From the NCBI GenBank assembly GCA_910587925.1, contig CAJUOC010000016.1:1-56914 (forward strand): 56,914 nucleotides of DNA. Reading direction: 5' to 3'. The DNA comes from an uncultured Muribaculaceae bacterium. GTDB taxonomy: Bacteria; Bacteroidota; Bacteroidia; Bacteroidales; Muribaculaceae. Under the pieces are notes generated by a model, which did not search any database, was not told where the DNA came from, and was given only the letters and a program-made list of their open reading frames with translations. Below, piece by piece: positions 1-9,050 of this stretch (within the stretch, counting starts at the first letter, position 1; every line of letters starts with the position of its first letter). A program made the translations under genes and the position numbers.

Positions 1-501
1 GCGTAGCGGTGCAATATGGTTGCGCGGGCGTGATTGCGGATGACGCCACACCGCGTAGCGGTGCAATATGGTAGCCGCGGCGTGATTGCGGATGACGCCA
101 CACCGCGTAGCGGTGCAACATGGTAGCGCGGGCGTGATTGCGGATGACGCCACACCGCGTAGCGGTGCAACATGGTAGCCGCGGGCGTGATTGCGGATGA
201 CGCCACACCGCGTAGCGGTGCAATATGGTTGCGCGGGCGTGATTGCGGATGACGCCACACCGCGCAGCGGTGCAACATGGTTGCGCGGGCGCGATTGCGG
301 ATGACGCCACACCGCTTAGCGGTGCAACATGGCAGCGCGGGCGTAATCGCGGATGACACCACACCGCGTAGCGGTGCAACATGGTAGACGCGGCGTGATT
401 GCGGATGACGCCACACCGCGTAGCGGTGCAATATGGTAGCCGCGGGTGAAACCCGCGGTATCGGGCGCCCGAGCCGACCGACCGATTTATCGGTCGAATT
501 G
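1..501. repeat. Tandem array of ~52-bp units ending in a palindromic terminal repeat
   Basis: About nine units begin at 1, 53, 105, 157, 210, 262, 314, 366 and 418. Spacing is 52 bp (once 53). Each starts with GCGTAGCGGTGCAA and continues with a GCGGGCGTGATTGCGGATGA-like core. The last unit runs into CCGCGGGTGAAACCCGCGG, itself an inverted repeat, and then into a 23-bp end (479-501) containing the palindrome CGACCGATTTATCGGTCG. The same right end occurs at 10511-10533 and 10963-10985. The array continues to the left of the window. The 52-bp period is not a multiple of three, so it is not a protein repeat. There are no unique spacers, so it is not CRISPR. Confidence 0.9.
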
Positions 502-545
502 CCGCAAACGTGTCATGCGCCTGTAGAAGCGCGGAGCGCTGACCA

Positions 546-760
546 TTATGAGTAACACGGGGTGAAGCGAAGCGCAACCCCGTGACATGCGACCCGCACC
601 CGGCAGCAGAAGCGCGGAGCGCTGGCCCTTAATGACGCGCAGCGCAATAAGGGTCAGGTCTAACGACCTTCCACTTACCGGGGGGGGGCGGGCTGCACGG
701 GGTTGCGCTTCGCTTCACCCCGTGTTACTCATAAGGGCCTGCGCTTCGCGCTTCTGCTGC
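546..760. repeat. Perfect 39-bp inverted repeat with nested second inverted repeat
   Basis: Positions 546-584 and 696-734 are exact reverse complements (39 bp), separated by 111 bp. Each arm also holds a smaller hairpin with CACGGGGT/ACCCCGTG ends. A second, imperfect inverted pair is interleaved: 603-628 and 735-760 match in 24 of 26 positions. There is no convincing ORF here. This could be a decayed mobile element, a dispersed intergenic repeat or a structured RNA. It lies directly beyond the 1-501 array. Function unknown. Confidence 0.85.
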
Positions 761-909
761 GTCAGTCCGCGCAGGTCCCGGATAGTCCGCGCAGGTTTGT
801 AACCTGCGCGCACTATAATCATGCATCGAGAGAATCATGCATCGAGAGAATCGTGCATCAAGCGAATACGATGTTGTACAGCAGGGTGTGACAGATTTTT
901 TGTTAAAAG

Positions 910-941
910 TTTGTAAATTCCGAAAATTTGGGTTTACTTTG
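910..941 (+). promoter_or_regulatory. Candidate Bacteroidota promoter upstream of the susC-like gene
   Basis: TTTG at 910-913 and TTACTTTG at 934-941 are separated by 20 bp. This fits the -33 TTTG / -7 TAnnTTTG pattern with one mismatch. Transcription would start near 945 and leave a leader of more than 220 nt before the susC-like start. The leader (945-1170) has no supported gene. It contains GC-rich inverted segments such as GACGGC/GCCGTC around 1064-1100 that could fold. Confidence 0.45.
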
Positions 942-1170
942 CCGTGCGCTGCCATGAAAAACTGCCGCGCCAAGGTTATTTTATCTTTTGTGAGATTATA
1001 TCAGCTTATCAGCCACTGTTTTATGCGGCTATTCTTCTTCGCGACCGACTGCCATGCGTATCCGACGGCCATGTGCCTTGTCGGCTACGGTGCCGTCTGT
1101 GGCCGCAGCTGATACCATGCCCCGAAAAAAATACGAGATTATATAAATTACTAACTAAAAACCTATCTGC

Positions 1171-4100
1171 ATGCAAAACATTTGTATACAAATGACACGG
1201 AAGGCAATGCTGGCCATCGTACTGGTGCTGGCGTGCGCCCTCCCTGCATTGGCACAGAAAATCACCGTACAGGGCACGGTATACGAGCCCGAGGGTGAGC
1301 CCGCCATCGGCGCAAGTGTCGCCGTACAGGGCCAAGCCAATGTGGGCGTGGTGACCGACTTCGACGGACGCTACTCCATTCAGGTCGACCCCGCCGCCAC
1401 GCTCGTCTTCTCCTACATCGGCTGCGACAGCCAGACCATCCCCGTAAATGGCCGCAATGTCATCGACGTGCATCTGGGCGCCAACGCCGTGGCTCTGCAG
1501 GAAGTGGTGGCCATCGGTTACGGTACCGTGAAAAAGAGCGACGCCACCGGCTCGGTAGCCGTGGTGAAGCCCGACGACATCGAGGCCGGCCTGGCAACTT
1601 CGGTGCAGGACATGCTGGTGGGCCAGACTCCCGGCGTGGTCGTGACCACCGGCGGCGGCCCCGAGGGCAAGGCTGACATCCGCATCCGCGGCGGCGCCTC
1701 CCTGTCGGCCAACAACGACCCCCTGGTCGTGATCGACGGTGTGCCCCTGACCAGCGAGAGCGTGCTCGGCATGAGCAATCCCCTGGCCATGATCAGCCCC
1801 GAGAATATCGAGAGCATGACCATCCTCAAAGACGCGTCGGCCACCGCCATCTACGGCTCGCGCGCATCCAACGGTGTGATCATCATCACCACCAAGAAGG
1901 GCCAGAGCGGCCGTCCGCAGGTGAGCTTCTCGGCCAACATGTACATCGACTATGCCCGCAAGACCTGGGACGTGCTCAACGCCTCTGAGTTTCGCAACTA
2001 TATCGCCAACGACCCCCGCTTCGGCACCGAGTCGGCCGCATACGCAGCCCTGGGCAACGCCGACACCGACTGGCAGGACCTCATCTTCCGCACCGCCGTG
2101 TCGAGCGACTACACCCTGTCGGTGGGCGGTACCGCCGGCACCGTGCCTTACCGCGTGTCTGTATCGTATACCGACAACAACGGTATCCTGCGCACATCGT
2201 CGATGGATCGTCTGACCGTAGGCCTCAACCTCAACCCCAAATTCTTTGACAACCACCTGGCCATCAACGCCAGCGCCAAGGGATATTACATCAAAAACAA
2301 CTTTGGCGACGAGGGCTCCATCGGCTCGGCCGTGGCATTCAACCCCACCGCTCCCGTGATGAGCTACATCCCCGCCACCGGCAATGCCGGCGAGAGCTAC
2401 CTCTTTGGCGGCTACACCCAGCCCTACACCGTCAGCACCAAAGACGGCGTGACCACCGCCCAGCTCAACAACGACGGCAACTACAACCCCGTGGCCGCTC
2501 TGAAGCAGGCCCACAGCCACGCCAACGTGCTCCGCTCCAACGGCAACATCCAGTTTGACTACGCCCTGCACTTCCTCCCCGAGCTGCACCTCAACCTCAA
2601 CCTGGGCTACGACATCACCAAGAGCAACAATTACTACAACGTAAGCGCCAACTCCGTAAACGCCTGGAAAAACCACTCCAACTACGGCGGCGCATACGGC
2701 GAGCACTCCTACGAGTCGCGCGCCAACACCCTGCTCGACTTCTACCTCAACTACAAGAAAGACTTCGAGGCCATCCGCTCCAACCTCGACGCCACCGCCG
2801 GCTACTCCTGGCAGCGCTTCAGCAGCCACGGCCGTCACCTCGGCTCCAACTCCGAGGGCGGTATCGCCATGTCGCCCGGCCTGGCATTCCCGACTCTCAA
2901 CGCCGCCGGCGAGTGGGAGCTCAACACCAAGACCGTCGAGGGCGTCGAGATCGGCGACCCCTTCAAGGCAGACCCCAACAGCCCCACCGGCAACTACCAC
3001 TGGCGCAACCACCTGCAGCTGCTCTCATTCTTCGGCCGTGTAAACTACACCTTCATGGACCGCTACCTGCTCACCGCCACCGTCCGCGGCGATGCCACCT
3101 CGCGCTTCTCCAAAGACAACCGCTGGGGCATCTTCCCCGCCGTCGCCCTGGGCTGGAAAATCAATGAGGAAGCCTTCATGGAGCGCAGCCGCAGCTGGCT
3201 CAACGACCTCAAGCTCCGCCTGGGCTGGGGCCAGACCGGTCAGCAGGACGTAGGCTCGTACTACAACTACCTGGCCATCTACACCCCCGCGCAGCCCGGC
3301 TCCTTCTACCCCAACGGCCAGGGCGGCTGGGCCATCCCCTACTTCCCCGAGGGCTACAACCCCGACCTGACCTGGGAGACCACCACCACCTGGAACGCCG
3401 GTCTTGACTTCGGCATGCTCAACAACCGCATCACCGGCAGCATCGAGTACTACTACCGCAAGACCACCGACCTGCTCTCGCGCGTGGCCGTGGCATCGGG
3501 CTCGTCGACCGTCAACCGCCTCGACCAGAACATCGGCGACATGGTCAACTACGGTATCGAGTTCAACATCGCCGCCAAGCCCGTCGTGACCGAAAACTTC
3601 ACCTGGACCCTCAACTACAACATCGGCTGGAACCACAACCGCATCACCAACCTCAACGGCAACACCTTCGAGGTAGGCGGCGGCTTCGGAGGCACCGGCG
3701 GCGACTGCCAGATACAGAAGGAAGGCTACCCGGCATTCTCCTTCAACCTCTACCAGCAGGTATACGACGAGAACGGCGACCCCATCCAGGGCGCATACGT
3801 CGACCAGAACGGCGACGGCATCATCGACGGCAACGACCGCGTGATACAGCACTCGCGCGCCCCGCAGGTGACGATGACCTTCGGCTCGCAGTTCCGCTAC
3901 AAGCAGTGGGATCTGGGCTTCAGCCTGCGCGCCTCGCTGGGCAACTACGTATATGCCCAGGCTCTGCGCGGCGGCTCGACCACCGACGGCATCTACCGCA
4001 ACGGCCTGAACAACATCTTCGACACCGACCACTACTTCACCGCCGACACCTCCATGTCTGACTACTGGCTGCGCAACGGCTCCTTCCTGCGCTGCGACAA

Positions 4101-4290
4101 CATCACCCTGGGCTACACCTTCGAAAACGCCTTCAACGACCTGATGCGTCTGCGCCTCTTCGCCGGTGTGCAGAATCCCTTCGTGATCACCAAGTACAAG
4201 GGCCTCGACCCCGAGGTATTCTCCGGCGTCGACGGCAACATCTATCCCCGCTCGACCACCTGGTCGGTAGGCGTGGTGGCCAACTTCTAA
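1171..4290 (+). CDS. SusC/RagA-type TonB-linked outer membrane transporter
   Basis: A 1039-residue outer-membrane TonB-dependent transporter that should import oligosaccharides together with the SusD-like lipoprotein encoded next. A signal peptide (hydrophobic segment followed by ALPALAQ) precedes a carboxypeptidase-regulatory-like domain (TVQGTVYEPEGEPAIGASV). A TonB-box-like segment (LQEVVAIGYGTVKKSDATGS) and the plug with VVIDGVP and SATAIYGSRASNGVIIITTK follow; both are hallmarks of the SusC family. The rest is a 22-strand-type barrel ending in an aromatic-rich strand (TTWSVGVVANF). The length is normal for the family. The start at 1171 is the longest choice. ATG 1192 gives a compact signal peptide (MTRKAMLAIV) and is equally plausible. 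It heads an apparent four-gene operon; substrate is suggested only by the susE/susF-like partners. Confidence 0.95.
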   Translation: MQNICIQMTRKAMLAIVLVLACALPALAQKITVQGTVYEPEGEPAIGASVAVQGQANVGVVTDFDGRYSIQVDPAATLVFSYIGCDSQTIPVNGRNVIDVHLGANAVALQEVVAIGYGTVKKSDATGSVAVVKPDDIEAGLATSVQDMLVGQTPGVVVTTGGGPEGKADIRIRGGASLSANNDPLVVIDGVPLTSESVLGMSNPLAMISPENIESMTILKDASATAIYGSRASNGVIIITTKKGQSGRPQVSFSANMYIDYARKTWDVLNASEFRNYIANDPRFGTESAAYAALGNADTDWQDLIFRTAVSSDYTLSVGGTAGTVPYRVSVSYTDNNGILRTSSMDRLTVGLNLNPKFFDNHLAINASAKGYYIKNNFGDEGSIGSAVAFNPTAPVMSYIPATGNAGESYLFGGYTQPYTVSTKDGVTTAQLNNDGNYNPVAALKQAHSHANVLRSNGNIQFDYALHFLPELHLNLNLGYDITKSNNYYNVSANSVNAWKNHSNYGGAYGEHSYESRANTLLDFYLNYKKDFEAIRSNLDATAGYSWQRFSSHGRHLGSNSEGGIAMSPGLAFPTLNAAGEWELNTKTVEGVEIGDPFKADPNSPTGNYHWRNHLQLLSFFGRVNYTFMDRYLLTATVRGDATSRFSKDNRWGIFPAVALGWKINEEAFMERSRSWLNDLKLRLGWGQTGQQDVGSYYNYLAIYTPAQPGSFYPNGQGGWAIPYFPEGYNPDLTWETTTTWNAGLDFGMLNNRITGSIEYYYRKTTDLLSRVAVASGSSTVNRLDQNIGDMVNYGIEFNIAAKPVVTENFTWTLNYNIGWNHNRITNLNGNTFEVGGGFGGTGGDCQIQKEGYPAFSFNLYQQVYDENGDPIQGAYVDQNGDGIIDGNDRVIQHSRAPQVTMTFGSQFRYKQWDLGFSLRASLGNYVYAQALRGGSTTDGIYRNGLNNIFDTDHYFTADTSMSDYWLRNGSFLRCDNITLGYTFENAFNDLMRLRLFAGVQNPFVITKYKGLDPEVFSGVDGNIYPRSTTWSVGVVANF
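1179..1194. promoter_or_regulatory. Perfect 16-bp palindrome at the susC-like start
   Basis: CATTTGTATACAAATG is an exact palindrome. Its last ATG (1192-1194) is one of two plausible starts of the susC-like gene. If translation starts at 1192, the palindrome sits in the leader just before the coding region and could be an operator or start-site structure. If translation starts at 1171, it is coding. Confidence 0.5.
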
Positions 4291-4311
4291 TCTCCTAAAC
4301 AGCAATCACAC

Positions 4312-6024
4312 ATGAATCTTAAAAATATATTGCTTATCGGCGGCCTGGCCCTCGGCATGGGTATGGCGGCGACCTCGTGTGTCGACGACCTCAACCTGGA
4401 GCCCAACGACCCCAACATGGTCGACCCGTCGAACCCCGACTTCAATGCCAACTCCCTGGCCATCTGCTACGCCGGCATAGCCACCTCGGGCATCAACGGC
4501 CCCGGCTCGTCGTATGTCGAAGGCCTCGACGCCGGCACATCGGCTTACCTGCGCGTGACTTACATGCTCGGCGTGATGCCCACCGACGAGATGATATTCC
4601 TCTGGGGCGACACCGGCATACCCGACCTGGTGTGCAACACCTGGGGCGCTGAAAACGGCATCATCGGCGGCGCATATGCCCGCTTCATGGGCCACGTGGC
4701 CATCTGCAACCAGTTTCTGGCCAATACCGCCGGCGACACCGACGCCACCATCCAGGAGATGCGGGCCCAGGCCCGCGTGCTCCGCGCCTACTCGTACTAC
4801 AACCTGATGGACAACTTCAAGATGTCGAGCTTCATCACCGAGGAAGCCGCCATCGGCGAGAAGCCCCGCCAGGTCGACAGCCCCGAGCTCTTTGCATGGC
4901 TTGAGAGCGAGCTGACCGACATCGTCGACAACAAGCTCATCGCCGAGAAGCCCTACTACGGACGCGTAGGTCTCGACGGCGCCGAGGCTCTGCTGGCCCG
5001 TCTGTACCTCAACGCACTGGATTTCTCGGGCACCGAGCGCTACAAAGACTGCCAGACCCGCTGCGACAACATCATCGCACGCCACCGCGGCGGCGGCTTC
5101 CAAGGCTCCGGCCTCGCCCAGCACTACCTCTATCTCTTTGCCCGCGACAACGAGGCATACATGCCCGGCGGCTCCAAGCCCGCCGAGAATGAGATCCTCT
5201 TCGGCATCGCATACGACGACCAGATGACACAGAGCTACGGCGGCACCACATACATCATCAACTCCTCCATCGGCCAGGACTGCCACTTCATGAACTCGAT
5301 GGGCTACGGCACATCGGCCCAGTGGAGCTGCTTCAAGGGCACCAAGCAGATGGCCGAGAAGTTTGCAGCCAACGCCGACGACCTGCGCCGCAGCCTCTGG
5401 CTCACCACGAAATATGCAGCCGAGAATAAGGTCGACGCCGACGGCAACCCCGTGCTCGACGCCAACGGCAACCCCGAGAAGTGGGCCGGCGAGGACTACT
5501 CCGACGAGTTTCACGGCTTTACCGGCGACTGGAAGACCTGCGGCGGCAACGCCATGGTCAAGTTTACCGGCCTGACCCGCAACGCAGCCGAGGACGGTGG
5601 CTTCAGCAATGAGATCAACAACACCCAGTTTGCCTCGACCGACATGCCCATCATCCGCCTTGCCGACATCTACCTGATGTGGGCCGAGTGCCACGTGCGC
5701 GGCGGCCACGGCGACCTGGCCACAGCCATCGACTACGTCAACCTCATCCGCAGCCGCGCAGGCATCGGTGCAATCGGCGCCGCCGACCTCACCGCCGACT
5801 TCCTGCTCAACGAGCGCTGCCGCGAGCTCTACTGGGAGGGCACCCGTCGCCGCGACCTCATCCGCGCCGGCCGCTTTGTGGGTCCCCGCCAGCTGATATG
5901 GCAGTTCAAGGGCTCCAACTCCGACCGCAACGGTACCCGTATCGACGACCGGTACAAGTACTTCCCCATCCCCAACAGCGTGCGCTCGGCTCAGCCCGAC
6001 TTCAAGCAGAACCCCGGTTACTAA
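4312..6024 (+). CDS. SusD/RagB-type glycan-binding lipoprotein
   Basis: A 570-residue surface lipoprotein predicted to cap the SusC-like barrel and hold oligosaccharide. The signal peptide ends in a lipobox with Cys23 (GMAATSC). The mature start VDDLNLEPNDPN is typical of SusD proteins. Helical TPR-like segments include an ARVLRAYSYYNLMDNF-type motif near residue 160, the usual RAxxYxxL signature of the family. The C-terminal part has LADIYLMWAEC and ELYWEGTRRRDLIRAGRF, the conserved EGxRRxDLIR motif, and ends near YPIPNxEL-like FPIPNSVRSAQPDFKQNPGY. It begins 21 bp after the susC-like stop, so the two genes are almost certainly cotranscribed. Confidence 0.95.
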   Translation: MNLKNILLIGGLALGMGMAATSCVDDLNLEPNDPNMVDPSNPDFNANSLAICYAGIATSGINGPGSSYVEGLDAGTSAYLRVTYMLGVMPTDEMIFLWGDTGIPDLVCNTWGAENGIIGGAYARFMGHVAICNQFLANTAGDTDATIQEMRAQARVLRAYSYYNLMDNFKMSSFITEEAAIGEKPRQVDSPELFAWLESELTDIVDNKLIAEKPYYGRVGLDGAEALLARLYLNALDFSGTERYKDCQTRCDNIIARHRGGGFQGSGLAQHYLYLFARDNEAYMPGGSKPAENEILFGIAYDDQMTQSYGGTTYIINSSIGQDCHFMNSMGYGTSAQWSCFKGTKQMAEKFAANADDLRRSLWLTTKYAAENKVDADGNPVLDANGNPEKWAGEDYSDEFHGFTGDWKTCGGNAMVKFTGLTRNAAEDGGFSNEINNTQFASTDMPIIRLADIYLMWAECHVRGGHGDLATAIDYVNLIRSRAGIGAIGAADLTADFLLNERCRELYWEGTRRRDLIRAGRFVGPRQLIWQFKGSNSDRNGTRIDDRYKYFPIPNSVRSAQPDFKQNPGY

Positions 6025-6051
6025 TCCCGACTCTTAACACGTAACACCAAG

Positions 6052-6915
6052 ATGAAAAAATCAACAATATTCTGCGCCGCCCTCGCCCTCACGGCAGCCC
6101 TCACCACCGGCTGTAAGGAAACCTGGGACGACAACCCCGTCCTCAAGACCCACGAGGGCACCGTCACCGTCGACTTCCTCAACACCCCGGCCATGCAGCA
6201 GATGCCCATCACGCTGACCGCCGACAACCAGGACGGCACCTTCTGCCTCACCGCATCGCAGCCCGACTTCGGCTACGCCGCTGCCGCCGCATACCAGGTG
6301 CAGGTGTCATTTACCGAAGACTTTGCCGACTACTATGAGATCTCACAGCGCTTCTACGACCTGAGCGACATCAATCCCCTCAGCAAAGACGTAGCCGAGG
6401 CTATCGAGAATCTCGCCGGCGTGCGCACCGACGACGACCTGCCCCTGGCAGCCCGCCGCGTGTACATGCGCCTTCACGCCTTCATCCCCCAGCACGAGGA
6501 AGGCACCCAGTATCTGTCCAACGCCGTATACTACGAGTCCATCGCCGTCGCCAAGGGCAACCTGGTGGTATGGCTCGTGGGCGAGCACAGCGGTATCTGG
6601 CTGCGCGGCGGCATGAACAACTGGGGCAACGACGGCCTTGAGGCTCCCTACGAATTTATCTCCGCCAAGGAGCGCAACTGCTGGGAGCTTCCTGCCAATG
6701 TCACCATTCCCAAGGATACCGAGTTCAAGGTAGCCGACTCCGCCTGGAAGGTAATCAACCTCGGCGCCGGCGCCGACGCCACCGTCAACATCTCCAAGCC
6801 CTACACCCTGGCCCCCGACGGAGGCAACCTCGTGATGGGCGCCGACTTCACCGGTCGCGTCCACCTGCGCCTCGACGGCGACTCCTACATCCTCACCCTC
6901 GATGAGGTAAAGTAA
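6052..6915 (+). CDS. SusE-like outer membrane lipoprotein
   Basis: A 287-residue lipoprotein with Cys21 as the lipobox cysteine (ALTTGC). The N-terminal region (VLKTHEGTVTVDFLNTPAM, then a beta-sandwich with PITLTADNQDGTFCLTASQPDFGY) resembles the SusE domain. The C-terminal region (IWLRGGMNNWGNDGLEAPYEF) resembles the starch-binding-type modules of SusE/SusF. It starts 27 bp after the susD-like gene. In the Bacteroides sus system, SusE/SusF are surface glycan-binding proteins that help retain alpha-glucans; transferring that substrate here is inference. Confidence 0.8.
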   Translation: MKKSTIFCAALALTAALTTGCKETWDDNPVLKTHEGTVTVDFLNTPAMQQMPITLTADNQDGTFCLTASQPDFGYAAAAAYQVQVSFTEDFADYYEISQRFYDLSDINPLSKDVAEAIENLAGVRTDDDLPLAARRVYMRLHAFIPQHEEGTQYLSNAVYYESIAVAKGNLVVWLVGEHSGIWLRGGMNNWGNDGLEAPYEFISAKERNCWELPANVTIPKDTEFKVADSAWKVINLGAGADATVNISKPYTLAPDGGNLVMGADFTGRVHLRLDGDSYILTLDEVK

Positions 6916-6949
6916 ACCACATGTCACATCTCATCATCTACTGATACAA

Positions 6950-8461
6950 ATGAAAAAAATCAGCATAATACTGTCTTGCGCCCTGGGCCTGCTCGCCACG
7001 GCCTGCGACGACGCTCCCGCCACCGCGCCCGTCCAGAGCAATCCCCAGCCGCCCGTGATGACCTCCGACGATGTGGTCACCGCTCCCGCAGGTGTGCTCA
7101 CCGCCACCGGCCTGGTAAAGCTCGAAGACTATGCCGCCACCTCCTTCATCCCCATGATGAAGGTCGAGAAGGCCGAGGATATGCCCGAGGGCGCCTACGT
7201 AGCATACCAGATTGAAATCGCCAAGGCCGCCGACATGGCCGGATCCAAGCTGGTATGGGTAGAGCCCCGCGAGGCCAACCCCGACCTGGGCTTCACCCCC
7301 GAGGAGGGCATCGCCTACGCCTCGACCGAGACCTTCAACACTGCCATGATGGCCATCTTCGGCACCGGCATCCAGCAGAATACCGTCTACTACCGCGTGA
7401 TACCCTACGTGATGGACGGCGGCTCCAACTTCCGCGTCGGCGCCGATGACTTCTACCCCGCCAAAGGCACCATGACCGTCACCCGCACCACCCCCGCCGT
7501 TGCAGTCGAGACCGAGTACTACCTCGTCGGCTCCTTCTGCGAGTGGGATGTGGCTCGCGCAGTGAAGTTTGACAAGCTCGACCCGGACGTAGACCAGTAC
7601 GCATCGCCCGTGTTCACCCTCATGATCGACCTCCCCGGCCCCTGCGCCTGGAAGATTCTGCCCAAGAGCAGCTACGACAAGGGCACGCTCGACGGCTCCT
7701 TCTACTGCAACGCTCCCATCGGCATGAACACCAGCCTCGAGGTATCGTCGGGCAACGACGTTTACGGCTATCTCACCGACGCAGCCCCCTACCTCTTCAC
7801 CATCGACATGACCAAGCAGAGCTGCACCATACTCTTTGCCATCGACGCGATGTATGTACCCGGCCAGGGCTCGTCGGAAAATGTCTTCAGCAAGGTATTC
7901 CGCCTCGTGACCAAAGACTACATCAACTTTGCCGGCGTCGCCCGCCTGCGCAACCGCTTCTACTTCACCGGCCAGGACTCCAACTCCGGCATGGTATACT
8001 CGCTCGACGGCGATCAGACCACCGACGACAAGACCGGCGTGCTCAGCGGCAAGATGGTGCTCACCACCTCGACCAAAGAGATCAACAAGATGCCCGTCGA
8101 CAACGGCCTCTTCTACCTGAACGCCAACGTCAGCACCCTCGAGTACACAGCCACCCCCATCAACACCATCGGCCTGGTAGGCGGCTTCAACAAATGGACT
8201 GCCGAGGAGGCTATCGCCATGACCCACTCGACCGACTTCCTCACCTGGACTGCCGAGGTGACCGTCACCGAGCCCACCGAGTTTAAATTCTGCTGCAACA
8301 ACGGCTGGGACATCAACTTCGGCGGCACCCTCGACGACATCGTGGTGAAGACCCCGCTCAACGACAATCCCGCCAACCTCACCATCGACGCTGCCGGCAC
8401 ATACACCGTCACCCTCAAGCTCGCCCCCGCAGGCAACACCGCCACCATCGTGGCCAAGTAA
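6950..8461 (+). CDS. SusF/SusE-family surface glycan-binding lipoprotein
   Basis: A 503-residue lipoprotein with Cys19 at the lipobox (GLLATAC). An N-terminal SusE-type Ig-like domain (residues ~25-180) is followed by modules starting with EYYLVGSFCEWD and TIGLVGGFNKWTAEEAIAM. These x-VG-F-x-W patterns are typical of the starch-binding modules in SusE/SusF. It has no catalytic residues that I recognise. It is the last gene of the susC-D-E-F-like operon and is followed by a strong intrinsic terminator at 8491-8535. No SusG-like amylase, SusA/SusB or SusR regulator lies nearby, so the degradative enzymes must be elsewhere. Confidence 0.8.
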   Translation: MKKISIILSCALGLLATACDDAPATAPVQSNPQPPVMTSDDVVTAPAGVLTATGLVKLEDYAATSFIPMMKVEKAEDMPEGAYVAYQIEIAKAADMAGSKLVWVEPREANPDLGFTPEEGIAYASTETFNTAMMAIFGTGIQQNTVYYRVIPYVMDGGSNFRVGADDFYPAKGTMTVTRTTPAVAVETEYYLVGSFCEWDVARAVKFDKLDPDVDQYASPVFTLMIDLPGPCAWKILPKSSYDKGTLDGSFYCNAPIGMNTSLEVSSGNDVYGYLTDAAPYLFTIDMTKQSCTILFAIDAMYVPGQGSSENVFSKVFRLVTKDYINFAGVARLRNRFYFTGQDSNSGMVYSLDGDQTTDDKTGVLSGKMVLTTSTKEINKMPVDNGLFYLNANVSTLEYTATPINTIGLVGGFNKWTAEEAIAMTHSTDFLTWTAEVTVTEPTEFKFCCNNGWDINFGGTLDDIVVKTPLNDNPANLTIDAAGTYTVTLKLAPAGNTATIVAK

Positions 8462-8490
8462 GCCCGCGCGCAAGCTACCCCGATACTCCG

Positions 8491-8535
8491 CTGCGGCGGA
8501 CGCTCCCACCCCGGGGGCGCCCGCCGCAGTTTTTT
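8491..8535 (+). terminator. Rho-independent terminator after the susCDEF-like operon
   Basis: CTGCGGCGG (8491-8499) pairs perfectly with CCGCCGCAG (8521-8529), and a run of T (8530-8535) follows. The position, 30 bp after the susF-like stop, is right for ending that operon. Confidence 0.9.
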
Positions 8536-8567
8536 CTTGCAAGACCGCCGGAAATACACTATATTTG
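8536..8567 (+). promoter_or_regulatory. Promoter of the NfeD-SPFH pair
   Basis: A perfect -7 box TATATTTG (8560-8567) lies 20 bp after CTTG (8536-8539), an acceptable -33 element. The predicted transcription start is near 8571, about 25 nt before the ATG at 8597. Confidence 0.75.
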
Positions 8568-8596
8568 CCACAAGACCAACACTTGCACACACGATT

Positions 8597-9031
8597 ATGG
8601 AAATCTGGATCATATGGCTTATCGCCGGCATAGTGCTCGCCGGCATCGAGATACTCACACAGATGGTATGGACAATCTGCCTGTCGATAGGCTGCACGGC
8701 CGCCCTGGCAGCCGACATCTGCGGCCTGTCGCCCGCCTGGCAGATAGCCATCGCAGGCATCGCCGCCGTGGTCGCGTACATCGCCCTTATGCCCTGGCTC
8801 AACCGCTGGCAGCGCCGCGGCCGCCGCGCCGCCCGCACCGGCATGGACGCCCTGCTCGGCCGCGAAGGCACCGTCACCGACGAGATACACCCCGGCGACA
8901 TGGGCCGCGTGCGCATCGACGGCGACTACTGGCAAGCAGTCGCTCCCGGCGCCGGCCACACCCTGCCCCGCGGCTCCAAAGTATCCGTCGAGGCATACGA
9001 CAGCATCATCCTCACCGTCAAACCCCTCTAA
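8597..9031 (+). CDS. NfeD-like membrane protein
   Basis: A 144-residue protein. The ATG at 8597 is chosen because the promoter -7 box at 8560-8567 excludes the longer reading from 8537. The N-terminal half is hydrophobic, with helices around residues 3-25, 28-45 and 50-68. The C-terminal half is a small beta-barrel (OB-fold) domain with GREGTVTDEIHPGDMGRVRI and GDYWQAV, the usual NfeD C-terminal pattern. NfeD proteins pair with SPFH-domain proteins in membrane microdomains, and exactly such a partner follows 19 bp downstream. It is the short NfeD type and lacks the ClpP-like protease domain. Confidence 0.85.
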   Translation: MEIWIIWLIAGIVLAGIEILTQMVWTICLSIGCTAALAADICGLSPAWQIAIAGIAAVVAYIALMPWLNRWQRRGRRAARTGMDALLGREGTVTDEIHPGDMGRVRIDGDYWQAVAPGAGHTLPRGSKVSVEAYDSIILTVKPL

Positions 9032-9050
9032 TCCCCCACCCATACACCCA

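Noticed and set aside
1..428. Direct repeats resembling a CRISPR array
   Set aside because: Units are contiguous and diverged copies of one ~52-bp sequence. There are no unique spacers and no cas genes in the window.
1021..3012. Long minus-strand open frame opposite the susC-like gene
   Set aside because: Antisense frame caused by GC-rich codon use; low-complexity Val/Gly/Ala-rich translation without domains. The same holds for the long frames opposite susD/E/F, pckA and the adhesin-like gene (e.g. 47880-50612).
8537..8596. Longer N-terminus for the NfeD-like protein
   Set aside because: The region holds the promoter -7 box and has no signal-peptide or domain features. The ATG at 8597 starts the first membrane helix.
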